A stretch of 64,000 nt of DNA from Bacteroides sp. OM05-12 (GCF_003438995.1 NZ_QSUN01000018.1:14576-78575); one strand, 5' to 3'; counted from the first letter of the stretch, positions 1-9,630 are shown. Notes: generated from the letters alone by a model not told the origin. Numbers and translations are program-made.

Positions 1-1472
1 CCGGACATACGCTTCTTTCTTGCCAATTCCTTAATATCTACCGGCATAATCTCCGGTAATTGTATATCTTTATAACGCTCCGCTAATTCTACAAATCCGT
101 ATTTCCCACTAACCGCGTTATAATAAGTCTCTATTGACGGTGTCGCCGTTCCCAACAAGGTTTTAGCACCATACATGGAAGCCAGTATGATGGCGGCATT
201 CCTTGCATGATAACGTGGAGCCGGATCTTGCTGCTTATACGTATTCTCATGTTCCTCATCCACTATCACAAGACCAAGATGCTCAAACGGAAGAAAAACA
301 GAAGATCGTACACCCAAAATAACTTGATATCCATTACCGCCCAACTGTTTACGCCATATTTCAACCCGCTCGGCGTCGGAAAATTTAGAGTGATAGATGC
401 CAAGTTTATCACCGAATACCCGTTGTAAACGTTCGGTAATCTGTGTCGTCAAAGCTATTTCCGGCAATAGATACAATACTTGTTTGCCTGAATCTATAAC
501 CTTTTGAATCAGATGAATATAAATTTCCGTTTTACCACTTGAGGTAACTCCGTGAAGTAAACAAACGTTCTTCTCCTCGAAACTGGCAAGAATAGCGTCA
601 AACGCCTGCTGTTGAGAAGTATTAAGTGCATTTATTTCCGAGACATTTGCTTGCTGCCTGTTTAAACGTCCGATTTCATGGTAATAAACTTCAAAAACAT
701 TTTTATCAACCAATCCGTTGAATATAGCAGGTGAAGCTGTAGCTTTAGCCAGCAAATCCTTTTTTGAAACTTCTTTCAAAGGCGTCTTTCCCATAAATCC
801 GGAAAGTTCCACATACTTCATCAGCAACGCCAACTGTTTGGGAGCACGAGACAGCTCATCGAAAAGCTCCCTTAAACGTTCCTCCACGGAAGCCTCAGCA
901 GTAAGCCGCACACGTACTTCCGTCTTTGGCTTATAATTACGCTTTAACTCTTCCTTTATGAAAAGGGCTTCTTTGTCCAATAGGGATTTGATTACGGACA
1001 ACACATTTTTCACCCCGCTCTCTTTCTCCAATTGCGTGACACATTGCTCCGGCTCTTTAGACAATAAGTCCAAGATTAACTGCTCTTTCTCCGGTAACGG
1101 AGCATTTGCTTCAAAATCGGGATTATAAACAACTATCGTTTCACTCTCCAACTTCAGCCCTGAAGGAAGAGCCGCTTTATAAACATCTCCGTTCGTGCAG
1201 AGATAGTACTCCGACAACCAACTCCAAAAACGAAACTGTATGGGAAGAAGTATAGGTTCGGCGTCAAGCAACTCCGTTATATCTTTTGTTTCATAAGCCT
1301 CCGGAGCAGAAAAATGCACATTGGCTACTATTGCCGTATAAAACTTCTTACGCCCGAAAGACACAACGACACGGCAACCTATCTTCACTTTCTCCGCCAT
1401 CTCATCAGGCAAAGAATAAGTGTAATAGTTAGCTAAAGGAAGTGGCAATATGACGTCTACGTATTTCTTCAC
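1..1472 (-). CDS. priA: Primosomal protein N' (replication restart helicase PriA), 3' end beyond window
   Basis: PriA is the superfamily 2 helicase that reloads the replisome at stalled forks. About 490 residues are visible. The N-terminal 3'-DNA-binding domain starts VKKYVDVILPLPLANYYTYS. A Walker A motif (GVTSSGKTE) lies near residue 309, a DEEH box (VIVDEEHENTYKQQDP) near 402, and GTATPSIETYYNA, typical of PriA, near 440. The zinc-binding cysteines and last helicase motifs lie off the window edge. The start is a GTG at 1472: an in-frame stop (TAA) sits five codons upstream, and the nearby ATG codons are in another frame and hit a stop at once. Only the leftward extent is uncertain. Confidence 0.95.
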   Translation of the reverse strand, partial: MKKYVDVILPLPLANYYTYSLPDEMAEKVKIGCRVVVSFGRKKFYTAIVANVHFSAPEAYETKDITELLDAEPILLPIQFRFWSWLSEYYLCTNGDVYKAALPSGLKLESETIVVYNPDFEANAPLPEKEQLILDLLSKEPEQCVTQLEKESGVKNVLSVIKSLLDKEALFIKEELKRNYKPKTEVRVRLTAEASVEERLRELFDELSRAPKQLALLMKYVELSGFMGKTPLKEVSKKDLLAKATASPAIFNGLVDKNVFEVYYHEIGRLNRQQANVSEINALNTSQQQAFDAILASFEEKNVCLLHGVTSSGKTEIYIHLIQKVIDSGKQVLYLLPEIALTTQITERLQRVFGDKLGIYHSKFSDAERVEIWRKQLGGNGYQVILGVRSSVFLPFEHLGLVIVDEEHENTYKQQDPAPRYHARNAAIILASMYGAKTLLGTATPSIETYYNAVSGKYGFVELAERYKDIQLPEIMPVDIKELARKKRMS

Positions 1473-1544
1473 GGCTTCATCATGTTAAACTCCGACAAAG
1501 ATACAACAAACATCGGCATGATTAAATCTTTTCTCCCTTTAAAT

Positions 1545-1640
1545 TGAATCGTTTCACCATGCTCATCCTGTCGTTTGAGCAAGGGAAACCTGTCGTTCAG
1601 GCATGGTGAAACGCAAGGATGTCCATAGGTGAACGATTCA
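1545..1640. repeat. Intergenic tandem repeat, 22-bp period, with inverted ends
   Basis: Successive units begin tcgtttcacc, tcgtttgagc and tcgttcaggc at an exact 22-bp spacing (cctgtcgtt occurs at 1567 and again at 1589). The array is also palindromic overall: gaatcgtttcacc on the left answers ggtgaacgattc on the right, and cgtttcaccatg answers catggtgaaacg. It fills the gap between priA and the downstream barrel gene. Function unknown. The same period recurs at 9563-9630 and 63822-63909. Confidence 0.6.
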
Positions 1641-1671
1641 AAGATACAGAAGTTATTCCATACTTAATATA

Positions 1672-1704
1672 AAAGGGACGTATCCGCAATGGACACGTCC
1701 CTTT
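1672..1704 (-). terminator. Intrinsic terminator after the barrel gene
   Basis: A stem of aaagggacgt and acgtcccttt with near-complementary inner bases closes on a short loop. It lies about 20 bases past the stop codon of the outer-membrane protein gene. The stem ends in A/T on both sides, so it could work in both directions. Confidence 0.7.
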
Positions 1705-1724
1705 CAAACAAAGTTTTATTCCTA

Positions 1725-2405
1725 TTAGAACATATAGGCAAGAGAAACCTGCCACATCTTATTCTTTTTCTTAAATACATCACCGGTTAAGATAGTATCT
1801 AAATTCTTATCGCTAACCGTCGCTTTATTAGAGTTGCCTAAAGGAATGTTGTAATTTACAGCAATCTGCAGGCAATTAATTAATTTAGCACCGAGACCTA
1901 CATTGATACCAATGTCTGCTTTCTTTGCAGTACTTTTCACTCCACTACCGATTGTTTCTCCTGCCAAATCGGCAATTCCTTTGAACACATCGTCCGATTT
2001 CAAATTAAACGAAAAGTCCGGTCCGGCTGTTACAAAGACACTCGCCATATCACCCATACCTATGGAGTATTTTAAATTGATAGGAATATCTATGGCATGC
2101 TGGCGGCTGGTCTTACTTGCCGTAGCCTCTCTCGGATCATCCGGCGTATATTCTATTTTAGCGGACTTCTGAGAATATAATAAGGAAGCATCAAATCCCA
2201 ATCCACCGATAGGAAGTGTGAAATCAAGCATCGGACCGAAAAAATAACCGGCCTTATTTTCTGCTTTAAAGTTCTCTTTCAAGCCTGAGAAATCAGCTTT
2301 ATTTAAATTCAATCCGGCTTTAACACCCCATCTTAATTGGGCCTGTGAAGGAAGGGCCATACACAAACATACAGCTACCAACAAAGCACTAATAATCTTC
2401 TTCAT
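1725..2405 (-). CDS. Outer-membrane beta-barrel protein, PorT-like family
   Basis: The protein has 226 residues from the chosen ATG at 2405. That ATG directly precedes a classical signal peptide (MKKIISALLVAVCLCMALPSQAQ); the open frame extends 18 codons further upstream, but those residues overlap the promoter. The mature part has alternating hydrophobic strands, starts LRWGVKAGLNLNKAD, and ends in the aromatic terminus MWQVSLAYMF. This is typical of small porin-like barrels annotated as outer membrane beta-barrel or PorT family in Bacteroidota. A -7 box (TATCTTTG) lies at 2433-2440. The ligand or role cannot be told from sequence. It is a single-gene unit with its own terminator. Confidence 0.8.
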   Translation of the reverse strand: MKKIISALLVAVCLCMALPSQAQLRWGVKAGLNLNKADFSGLKENFKAENKAGYFFGPMLDFTLPIGGLGFDASLLYSQKSAKIEYTPDDPREATASKTSRQHAIDIPINLKYSIGMGDMASVFVTAGPDFSFNLKSDDVFKGIADLAGETIGSGVKSTAKKADIGINVGLGAKLINCLQIAVNYNIPLGNSNKATVSDKNLDTILTGDVFKKKNKMWQVSLAYMF

Positions 2406-2432
2406 AAGTTCATTTGTTTTAGTATTCATAGG

Positions 2433-2440
2433 CAAAGATA
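2433..2440 (-). promoter_or_regulatory. -7 box of the barrel gene
   Basis: TATCTTTG on the minus strand fits the Bacteroidota -7 consensus TAnnTTTG and sits 27 bases upstream of the signal-peptide ATG. This supports the internal start at 2405. Confidence 0.6.
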
Positions 2441-2555
2441 TGTAATTTCTTATTAACACCCTAAAGATTAGGCATAAAAAGTAATTACCCGGCTCTACCG
2501 CATATTCGCCTTTCTATAAAGAAATAACAATAAAACAGCTTAATTGTTTCTCTGT

Positions 2556-3383
2556 TCAGGATGACAAATTCTGTTCATGATAGGCATCAACCGCCTTTTT
2601 TACCGAGCCATACAGCAGCAATAGCCGTTTAGCCTGTTCATATTCTATTCCTAATTCTTCAGCCACCATACGGGTTCCCCTATCCACCAGTTTTTGATTG
2701 GACAACTGCATATTGACCATTCTATTCCCTTTCACACGTCCCAACTGAATCATGGTAGAAGTCGTTATCATATTTAGAATCATCTTCTGCCCTGTTCCCG
2801 ATTTCATTCTCGAACTTCCCGTTACAAACTCCGGTCCGACAATCATTTCTATCGCAATATCCGCTTCTTTTGATATAGGCGCTTCGGGATTACTGGAGAT
2901 AGAAGCGGTCAAAATACCGTTTTCCCGAGCCTTTCTCAATGCACCGATCACATAAGGAGTCGTACCGGAAGCTGCGATACCGACAACTGTATCTTTCACA
3001 TTAATAGCATGTTCTTTTAATTCTTCCCAACCTCTCTCCATGTCATCCTCTGCATTTTCTACCGGGCAACGCAATGCACGCTCTCCTCCGGCTATCAAAC
3101 CAATAACCAAAGTAGGAGGCATACCGAAAGTTGGCGGAATTTCCGAAGCATCCAGCACACCAAGGCGACCGCTCGTTCCCGCACCCATATAGAAAAGACG
3201 CCCGCCCTGTTTCATTCGCTTTACAACTTCCGTCACCAGCTTTTCTATTTGCGGAATCGCTTTCTGCACCGCATCCGCCACTTTATGGTCTTCTTCATTT
3301 ATATCTTCAAGAAGTTCACGAATCGGCTTCTTCTCCAAATCATTATATAACGACGGTTGTTCTGTTATTTTTATAAAAGCCAT
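2556..3383 (-). CDS. murQ: N-acetylmuramic acid 6-phosphate etherase
   Basis: MurQ cleaves the lactyl ether of MurNAc-6-phosphate to give GlcNAc-6-phosphate and D-lactate during cell-wall recycling. The 275 residues form a SIS fold. The phosphosugar-binding GAGTSGRLG lies at 67-75, followed by DASEIPPTFG with the catalytic Glu, and GIAASGTTPYVIGAL near the middle. Length is slightly shorter than the roughly 300 residues usual in Proteobacteria. It is the last gene of a six-gene operon and begins 5 bases after the kinase gene ends. The neighbouring permease and kinase would supply its substrate. Confidence 0.93.
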   Translation of the reverse strand: MAFIKITEQPSLYNDLEKKPIRELLEDINEEDHKVADAVQKAIPQIEKLVTEVVKRMKQGGRLFYMGAGTSGRLGVLDASEIPPTFGMPPTLVIGLIAGGERALRCPVENAEDDMERGWEELKEHAINVKDTVVGIAASGTTPYVIGALRKARENGILTASISSNPEAPISKEADIAIEMIVGPEFVTGSSRMKSGTGQKMILNMITTSTMIQLGRVKGNRMVNMQLSNQKLVDRGTRMVAEELGIEYEQAKRLLLLYGSVKKAVDAYHEQNLSS

Positions 3384-3388
3384 TTTAG

Positions 3389-4252
3389 TTACTGATTCTT
3401 TTTAGTATGATAATTTATTAATCCCTCCATAGGACTTTTCACGATACTCCCAAGCTCTATTCCCATTTCAAAAGCTGCTTCACGCAAAATATCCTGATAA
3501 TAATACGCCACAGACCCAACCATACGTATGGGATAATGACGATAATCATATTGCATCACATTCCGTTTGAAGAAAGCTTTAAAGCTATTTAGTACCAACG
3601 AACGAACTTCCGGTTCACTGAGGTTGGCCGCAATAAAAGGCGAAAAGCTTGCTAAGAAACGATTCGGAAAAGGTTGTTTATAAACCCTATCCATAATCTC
3701 AGCTCTCGTAAGACCGGATTGCTCAAAGAACTTTTCCTGCAATGTTGCCGGCAGTTGATTCTTTAAACAGTCTCCGATAAATAGTTTACCCAATACAGCC
3801 GCACTTCCTTCGTCACCAAGAATAAAACCTAAAGGAGATACATTACTTGTAATTTCATTCCCGTCATAAAAGCAAGAGTTAGAACCGGTTCCCATAATAC
3901 AAGCGATTCCGGCTTCTTTACCGTAAAGTGCACGAGCCGCCGCAAGCAGGTCACTACCTATTTCTACCGGCACATCTATATGCCGGGCTATTGCCGTACT
4001 GACAATCCGGTTCTTTTCAGGGAAAGCACAGCCTGCACCATAGAAGTAAACCGCATCAATCACACTCCGCTCCAACTTCGGCATCAGGTTACTCGCAATT
4101 TCTTCGCTAATCTCATCGGTCGTTTGAAAGAAAGGGTTCGTACCCTTCGTACAAACGTGTAACACCGGCTTCCCATCAGTTACCAAACACCAATCCGTTT
4201 TAGTAGAACCGCTATCTGCCAACAATATCATATCTTTATATCTATTATTCAT
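3389..4252 (-). CDS. BadF/BadG-type ATPase, probable N-acetylhexosamine kinase of muropeptide recycling
   Basis: The 287-residue protein has the ASKHA phosphate-1 motif DSGSTKTDW (13-21) and a second glycine motif GTGSNS (121-126), followed by LGDEGSAAVLG. This is the arrangement of N-acetylglucosamine kinases and MurNAc kinases (BadF/BcrA ATPase family). The start codon overlaps the stop of the permease gene (ATGA), which fixes the start and argues for translational coupling. Lying between an AmpG-like importer and murQ, it most likely phosphorylates imported GlcNAc and/or MurNAc so that MurQ can act. Specificity is inferred from context. Confidence 0.85.
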   Translation of the reverse strand: MNNRYKDMILLADSGSTKTDWCLVTDGKPVLHVCTKGTNPFFQTTDEISEEIASNLMPKLERSVIDAVYFYGAGCAFPEKNRIVSTAIARHIDVPVEIGSDLLAAARALYGKEAGIACIMGTGSNSCFYDGNEITSNVSPLGFILGDEGSAAVLGKLFIGDCLKNQLPATLQEKFFEQSGLTRAEIMDRVYKQPFPNRFLASFSPFIAANLSEPEVRSLVLNSFKAFFKRNVMQYDYRHYPIRMVGSVAYYYQDILREAAFEMGIELGSIVKSPMEGLINYHTKKNQ

Positions 4253-5544
4253 GCTTTTTCTTCTATCTCTTGTTTTCCATAATCCGGATCGATCTTAATA
4301 AACGAACATACGGCAATGGTCGCTGCACAACACAGCATTACCCAAATAAAGAAATTCTCATAACCAATATGTTCTTGCAGCCATCCGGCAGCCATACCCG
4401 GCAGCATCATACCCAAAGCCATAAATGCCGTGCAGATAGCATAATGTGCTGTTTTATGTTCGCCATCCGAATAATAAATCAAATAAAGCATATAAGCAGT
4501 AAATCCGAAACCATAGCCAAACTGTTCAATGAACACACACAAATTTATGACGATTAAACTCTGAGGCTGCGCATATCCCAAATAGACGAAAGTAAGACAA
4601 GTCAGCGAAAGGCTCCAAGCCATCGGCCAAAGCCATTTTCTCAGTCCGCCTTTAGCAGCACAAATACCACCGATAATGCCGCCGACCGTCAATCCTATAA
4701 TGCCAATCGTACCATATACCCATCCCACTTGTTCCGTTGTAAGCCCCAAACCTCCTTTATCCAAAGGATCAAGTAAAAAAGGATTTATCAATTTTACCAA
4801 TTGAGCCTCAGGGAAACGATAAAACAACATAAACAAAATAGCAATACCTGCCTGTTTCTTCTTGAAAAAAGAAGCAAAGGTGTGGAAGAACTCCCGAAAA
4901 ATATCCGAGACATTAGTTACACCACCTGCAACAGGCCTGTCCGACGCAGGTTTAGGCAGAATAAACTTATGGTACAAGCTAAATCCTATAAATAAGCCCG
5001 CCAATATAAAAAATGTAATAGACCATGCAAAAGATACTTTTCCCGTCCACCGTTCCAAAGAACCGGCCAATATAACCAATAACCCTTGTCCGGCAATTGT
5101 TGCTATACGATAGAATGTACTACGGATGCCGACATATAAAGACTGGTCGTGCACATTCAAAGCCAACATATAAAAACCATCTGCCGCTATATCATGGGTT
5201 GCCGAACTAAAAGCTACCAACCAAAAGATTGCCAAAGTCAACTGAAAGAAATAATCCATCGGGATGGTAAAAGCAATGCCTGCCAATCCTGCCCCGACCA
5301 ACAGTTGCATGGTTACCACCCACCAACGCTTTGTTCTCAATAAATCAATAAAAGGACTCCAAAAAGGTTTAATTACCCACGGCAAATATAACCAGCTTGT
5401 ATATAAAGCAATATCCGTGTTAGATATACCCAAGCGTTTATACATGATTACAGAGATAGTCATGACCGCTACATAAGGCAATCCCTGCGCAAAATACAAA
5501 GTAGGAATCCATGCCCACGGAGATACTTTTTTGTCTTTCATCAT
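4249..5544 (-). CDS. AmpG-like MFS permease (muropeptide/anhydrosugar importer)
   Basis: A 431-residue, twelve-helix major facilitator protein starting MMKDKKVSPWAWIPTLYFAQ. The N-terminal SPWAWIPTLYFAQGLPY and the conserved intrahelical D and R positions resemble AmpG and PAT-type permeases. Inner-membrane location is expected. The gene lies between the SpoIID-like gene (6-base gap) and the kinase gene (4-base overlap), so import of anhydro-muropeptides or free MurNAc/GlcNAc is the natural role. The substrate is inferred from the operon, not from binding residues. Confidence 0.85.
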   Translation of the reverse strand: MMKDKKVSPWAWIPTLYFAQGLPYVAVMTISVIMYKRLGISNTDIALYTSWLYLPWVIKPFWSPFIDLLRTKRWWVVTMQLLVGAGLAGIAFTIPMDYFFQLTLAIFWLVAFSSATHDIAADGFYMLALNVHDQSLYVGIRSTFYRIATIAGQGLLVILAGSLERWTGKVSFAWSITFFILAGLFIGFSLYHKFILPKPASDRPVAGGVTNVSDIFREFFHTFASFFKKKQAGIAILFMLFYRFPEAQLVKLINPFLLDPLDKGGLGLTTEQVGWVYGTIGIIGLTVGGIIGGICAAKGGLRKWLWPMAWSLSLTCLTFVYLGYAQPQSLIVINLCVFIEQFGYGFGFTAYMLYLIYYSDGEHKTAHYAICTAFMALGMMLPGMAAGWLQEHIGYENFFIWVMLCCAATIAVCSFIKIDPDYGKQEIEEKA

Positions 5545-5550
5545 ACTTTT

Positions 5551-6846
5551 TCAATATAGTTTATTAACCATCGCTCCAATATAATAGTGCAACAATATCT
5601 CGTTGTAATTATAACCTTGCTCACCCATCACAGCCGCACCGATCTGGCAAAGTCCGACACCATGCCCCCAGCCTGCACCATAGAAAATAAACTGATCGCC
5701 TTTTCTCTCTATTACAAAAGCCGAGCTATATAAATGAGATGTTGACAATATACGTCTTATCTCCAACTCCTTTCCGATAGTCAGTGTCCTCTTACTACCA
5801 ACGATCTTCAGACGGACAAGTCTTCCTGATACTCCACGTTCTACCGGAATCAACTCTTCTACCGTTCCAAAATCAATGCCTGAACGCCGGTTAATCAGTT
5901 CGGACAATTCATCTTGCGTATATACAACCTTCCAACGATAGAAATTTATGGTTTCCTGATCATAATTATTTAAAACCTGACGCAATATACGCTGATCCGT
6001 CGTATTACAGAAACTATCCGGAATACTTTTTATCCATTTCTCTGCTTCCGTTTCAAGACGAAGATCCGGTAGCTCTGTACACTTCTTACTATCTCTTTGT
6101 CTGGACAAATAAGGATGTTTCTTGTCTTCCCAACAATATTGGAACTCTTCGAAGGCCCCTCCGCAGCATTTAGAGAAACGTGCATCGCAAATTTCACCTT
6201 CATACATCAATACCTCCCCTGCCGTTTCCGTCACAGCTTGTGTTACCGTAGGTCTGGAAGCACGTGTTATGCCCTGATACCGTTGGCAATGATCATCCGC
6301 ACAAACATCAAAAAGCAAATGATCGTCCGTATCATACCATTTTATCAGTTGGGAATCCTGAATAGCGAACTGAGGTTTCTCCGATTTACCGACCAATACT
6401 CCATTGACAGATTTCAGCTTATTCATTAACCAGCTTCTGGATATAACGGCATGAGCTTTAAGTAACTCCAAAGAAGCAGAGGCACTCATCTCGGAAGAAA
6501 TAACACTTATCAGATACGTCTCAAGCGGAACAAGATTGATTACTAACAACTTCCCATTTTCCACTATAAACTTCAGAGCACCCTGAAACGATTGGTTCTC
6601 TCTTCGCTCCCAATGAAAACCTATACCGATACTCACTTCATACAACTCGAAAAAGCTCTCCGTAAACCCGGATGGTTCAAATAAAAGTTCAGAATAATAT
6701 TTGTCTTTCCATTTTATGCCTTCCGAAGAATAAGTAACCAATTGCTCACCTGTGAAACAAGCTTCTCCAAACAAATAATCACCATGGAAGCAAAAACGAA
6801 TCTCTTGTCCGGACATGATACCTACACGTACTTTCGGCTCTTTCAT
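5551..6846 (-). CDS. SpoIID/LytB domain protein, probable peptidoglycan lytic enzyme
   Basis: SpoIID-family proteins cut glycan strands of peptidoglycan denuded of stem peptides. The 431-residue protein has the family signature SSEMSASASLELLKAHAV in its first third and the C-terminal GWGHGVGLCQIGA followed by GYNYNEILLHYY. No clear signal peptide is visible at the start (MKEPKVRVGIMSGQEIRFCF), so it may act on recycled fragments in the cytoplasm or be exported by another route. It overlaps the upstream DUF4922 gene by 4 bases. This gene order (DUF4922, SpoIID, AmpG, kinase, MurQ) supports a wall-recycling function. Confidence 0.85.
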   Translation of the reverse strand: MKEPKVRVGIMSGQEIRFCFHGDYLFGEACFTGEQLVTYSSEGIKWKDKYYSELLFEPSGFTESFFELYEVSIGIGFHWERRENQSFQGALKFIVENGKLLVINLVPLETYLISVISSEMSASASLELLKAHAVISRSWLMNKLKSVNGVLVGKSEKPQFAIQDSQLIKWYDTDDHLLFDVCADDHCQRYQGITRASRPTVTQAVTETAGEVLMYEGEICDARFSKCCGGAFEEFQYCWEDKKHPYLSRQRDSKKCTELPDLRLETEAEKWIKSIPDSFCNTTDQRILRQVLNNYDQETINFYRWKVVYTQDELSELINRRSGIDFGTVEELIPVERGVSGRLVRLKIVGSKRTLTIGKELEIRRILSTSHLYSSAFVIERKGDQFIFYGAGWGHGVGLCQIGAAVMGEQGYNYNEILLHYYIGAMVNKLY

Positions 6847-7784
6847 AATTCTCTCTTTAAACGCATAGACAGTTTATCCATATCATTAAGTCTCACCTCC
6901 CGAAAAACGGTGCTAACATCCTCTTTTGTTATCTTCTCAAAATCTTTCTCCAAAGGGATAATCAATACCCCTCCCATATCCACTGCACCCGGACTGAGCA
7001 ATAAATTTCCGTCTCCTTCTATCGAATAACAAGCCGGGCGATGTTTCTCACGCAAAAACAAACAAACGATCCATTTATCCTCTTCACGCCAAGTCAACAC
7101 ATTAAACATCGGTTCCTCTTCGCCTGCCTTTACTTCCAGCATTTCATAGACACTCTTAAACAATTCCGCTGCATCTGTTTTATGTTCCGATTCTATTATC
7201 AGCACACTCCGAAGATAATTCTTCAATGTATAAAGTTTTAAGCCTGTACGCTCCCAAAGCAACTCTTTATCTATGGACTTCCATTCTTTTTCTATCGGAA
7301 GAAAACCTTTATTGCCTGCTTGAAAGTGAGCATGATCCGGTGCCGAAGCACCACACCTCGGACCATTATAAAAGATTACATACTTATCTAATGCCGTTGC
7401 CATATCAAGCATATCCTCAAAACGAGTGGAAAGGGATTGTGGCAGATGCTTCAACAAAGGTATCGTAAAATGTTCCGGAAATATAGGAAAGGGATTAACT
7501 AATACCTGATAATCATCTCCAAAAGGCAATCCTCTTTGTTCCTCAGGCAGATTAGCAGGACATAGAAAGCATTTCCGTTCCTTCAGAGACTTATTATCTG
7601 TTTTTGCTGCCGATGAAACAAGACGTGCTGGATTAAACTGAAGATGAATCTCAAAATCGTCATATTGAAATCGCTTAGTTTTAATTCTCCCCAATGCAAG
7701 ATAATTTTCTCGCGCCAGTTGCCAATTTTCTAATTGCACTTTAAACAGTTCCTGTACCTGTTCTGATGTTACCAACCTTTTCAT
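6843..7784 (-). CDS. DUF4922 family protein (HIT-like nucleotidyltransferase/phosphorylase fold)
   Basis: The 313-residue protein carries the family hallmark RCGASAPDHAHFQAG, a HIT-like histidine motif resembling GalT and GDP-galactose phosphorylases. It is followed by a region with several Trp and Arg residues and a C-terminal VDMGGVLIIPLEKDFEKI. Biochemical function is not established. The family is common in Bacteroidales next to wall-recycling genes, as here, where it overlaps both neighbours by 4 bases. A role in sugar-phosphate or nucleotide-sugar turnover is an inference. Confidence 0.8.
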   Translation of the reverse strand: MKRLVTSEQVQELFKVQLENWQLARENYLALGRIKTKRFQYDDFEIHLQFNPARLVSSAAKTDNKSLKERKCFLCPANLPEEQRGLPFGDDYQVLVNPFPIFPEHFTIPLLKHLPQSLSTRFEDMLDMATALDKYVIFYNGPRCGASAPDHAHFQAGNKGFLPIEKEWKSIDKELLWERTGLKLYTLKNYLRSVLIIESEHKTDAAELFKSVYEMLEVKAGEEEPMFNVLTWREEDKWIVCLFLREKHRPACYSIEGDGNLLLSPGAVDMGGVLIIPLEKDFEKITKEDVSTVFREVRLNDMDKLSMRLKREL

Positions 7785-9241
7785 TGCTTTTTATTTAATG
7801 CGATACGTGCCTGAAGTTCCCAAGTACGGATGCGGTCTTTATAAGTATTATGTGCATTCATCTTCGTCACATCAAGCGAAGCATCCGAATTATCTTCCCA
7901 ACGCCGACAAAGATATACCACATCATAAACACGTCCTATCCGGTATTCACGTGAGATATTTAATCCTAACGCATAATCTTCTCCATAACTGGTATTAGGT
8001 ACTTTCACTTCACGCAGCACGGGGGTATAAAAGGCACGGGGAGCACCTAAACCATTAATACGTAGTGCGTTATTTCTCCCATTGTCCGACGTCCATTCCT
8101 TATGGTCTATAACACCCGGAGCAATCATATTCATATTAAAATCCGTCATCATGTAAGTACCGACTACCATCGCACAGTTTTGTTCATAAAAAGCATCTAC
8201 CATGGTTTGCAAGGTATGCTTGTCCTTATACACATCGTCACTATCTAATTGTACGGCAAACTTTCCACACTTCGGATGGTTTACTCCTTCATTCCAGCAA
8301 CCGCCGATACCCAAATCATAGCGAGAGGGAATAATATGAATCAATCTTTCGTCGGCACTATATTTCCCGATAACCTTGCTCGTTCCATCCGTTGAATGAT
8401 TATCAATAATAATCAGATTGAACTTAAAATCAGTATCCTGACACAGCACCGAACGAATAGCATCTTCTATGGTACGGATACGGTTACGGACAGGAATGAT
8501 GACAGATGCTTCATATTCAAACTCTCCTTCATTAAATACCACGTCCTTAAATTCCGGTTTCAAGTATCCGCCAATCCTCTTCAGATGTTCCGTACAAGCA
8601 CTCTCCATTTCAATTTGTACCTGACGGTTCTTCGGGTCTACATAATCGAATATCTTTTCACCACTCTTACGTGCATCATGTTCTACCTCCGAATAAAGAT
8701 ATTCATTAATATGCACTAACTCACCCAAACAGGAAACACGTAAACGTAAATCATACAGACCTGCAAACCGATAATCTTTATCCATTTCGTCAACGGCTTT
8801 TCTCAACAAGTCCGCCCGATACAACAAGACAGAACCAAAGTCAAAATCATCACGCAGACTACCCGGTTGATAATCAATCACCGGACATATAGAGGAGTTA
8901 CCTTTCACCACTTGATAATGATCCGCATAAAGCATTGCCGCCTGGGTATCATGCGCTATACGTAGCATACGCTCTAAAGCATATTCACCCAATTGCAAAA
9001 CAGTATATTTGGTATAAACCAGTGAATATTCACTATCCGAATGAGACGCAATTCCTTTCATCGTGCTTGTACCGTTCAAAGAGTCTGCCGGAAGTAACTC
9101 ACAGCCGTCAACCGATTCAATATGTCGGTCAGACAACAAATAAATCTTATTCACCAAGCCGGTTTCTTGTAGTCCCTTTACAGTTTCGACAACCTGCTCT
9201 TTATCTTTAAAAGGAATAAAACAATTGATTATTGCTTTCAT
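7781..9241 (-). CDS. Family 2 glycosyltransferase-like protein
   Basis: The 486-residue protein has an atypical N-terminal half (MKAIINCFIPFKDKEQVVET, itself a nucleotide-sugar-transferase-like Rossmann segment). Its second half is a GT-A domain with SVIIPVRNRIRTIEDAIRSV and a DxD-type motif in QLDSDDVYKD. Downstream WNEG and EDYALGL fit GT2 acceptor and base positions. It is the first gene of the recycling operon and overlaps the DUF4922 gene by 4 bases. Acceptor and donor are unknown. Two tandem GT-like halves suggest a duplicated-domain enzyme. Confidence 0.8.
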   Translation of the reverse strand: MKAIINCFIPFKDKEQVVETVKGLQETGLVNKIYLLSDRHIESVDGCELLPADSLNGTSTMKGIASHSDSEYSLVYTKYTVLQLGEYALERMLRIAHDTQAAMLYADHYQVVKGNSSICPVIDYQPGSLRDDFDFGSVLLYRADLLRKAVDEMDKDYRFAGLYDLRLRVSCLGELVHINEYLYSEVEHDARKSGEKIFDYVDPKNRQVQIEMESACTEHLKRIGGYLKPEFKDVVFNEGEFEYEASVIIPVRNRIRTIEDAIRSVLCQDTDFKFNLIIIDNHSTDGTSKVIGKYSADERLIHIIPSRYDLGIGGCWNEGVNHPKCGKFAVQLDSDDVYKDKHTLQTMVDAFYEQNCAMVVGTYMMTDFNMNMIAPGVIDHKEWTSDNGRNNALRINGLGAPRAFYTPVLREVKVPNTSYGEDYALGLNISREYRIGRVYDVVYLCRRWEDNSDASLDVTKMNAHNTYKDRIRTWELQARIALNKKQ

Positions 9242-9290
9242 CTTATTTGTTCGTTTTACTAGGTTCAGCCAATACGAGCGAAAGGCTCAA

Positions 9291-9320
9291 CAAATATAAA
9301 ACAAACTTAGCTAAATCAAA
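9291..9320 (-). promoter_or_regulatory. Promoter of the muropeptide-recycling operon
   Basis: TATATTTG (9291-9298, minus strand) is a perfect -7 box. It is preceded by TTTG at 9317-9320 with 18 bases between, the Bacteroidota arrangement, 50 bases upstream of the glycosyltransferase ATG. All six downstream genes are packed without room for another promoter. Confidence 0.65.
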
Positions 9321-9562
9321 AAGAATTATCGACTTACTTACCTAGCCTATCGGTTTACAGGAAATAGCTCTAAATAAAACGTACCATACCTATATATAAT
9401 CTATATACTATTAACTTATATTTTATACCCCCTACTAAATTTTTGTCGCGGAGCTCATTACCAACACTTTATCTTTCAAAAAGCCTCAAATAAGAAAACT
9501 TGTGACATCAATCGCCCTTATGTGTGCTGAAAATTTGTCGCGCTTTTTGCACGACTCATAAA

Positions 9563-9630
9563 AATGCACTACGTCTTCATACTCGACGCACTACATCTTT
9601 CTTACGAATGCACTACGTCTTTCGGCAACT
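9563..9630. repeat. Intergenic tandem repeat, three units, 22-bp period
   Basis: The word gcactac begins at 9566, 9588 and 9610, exactly 22 bp apart. Each is followed by gtctt, atctt or gtctt, with the linkers diverged. A fourth unit may begin at the following tcgtcaggg. Function is unknown. The period matches the arrays at 1545 and 63822. Confidence 0.65.
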
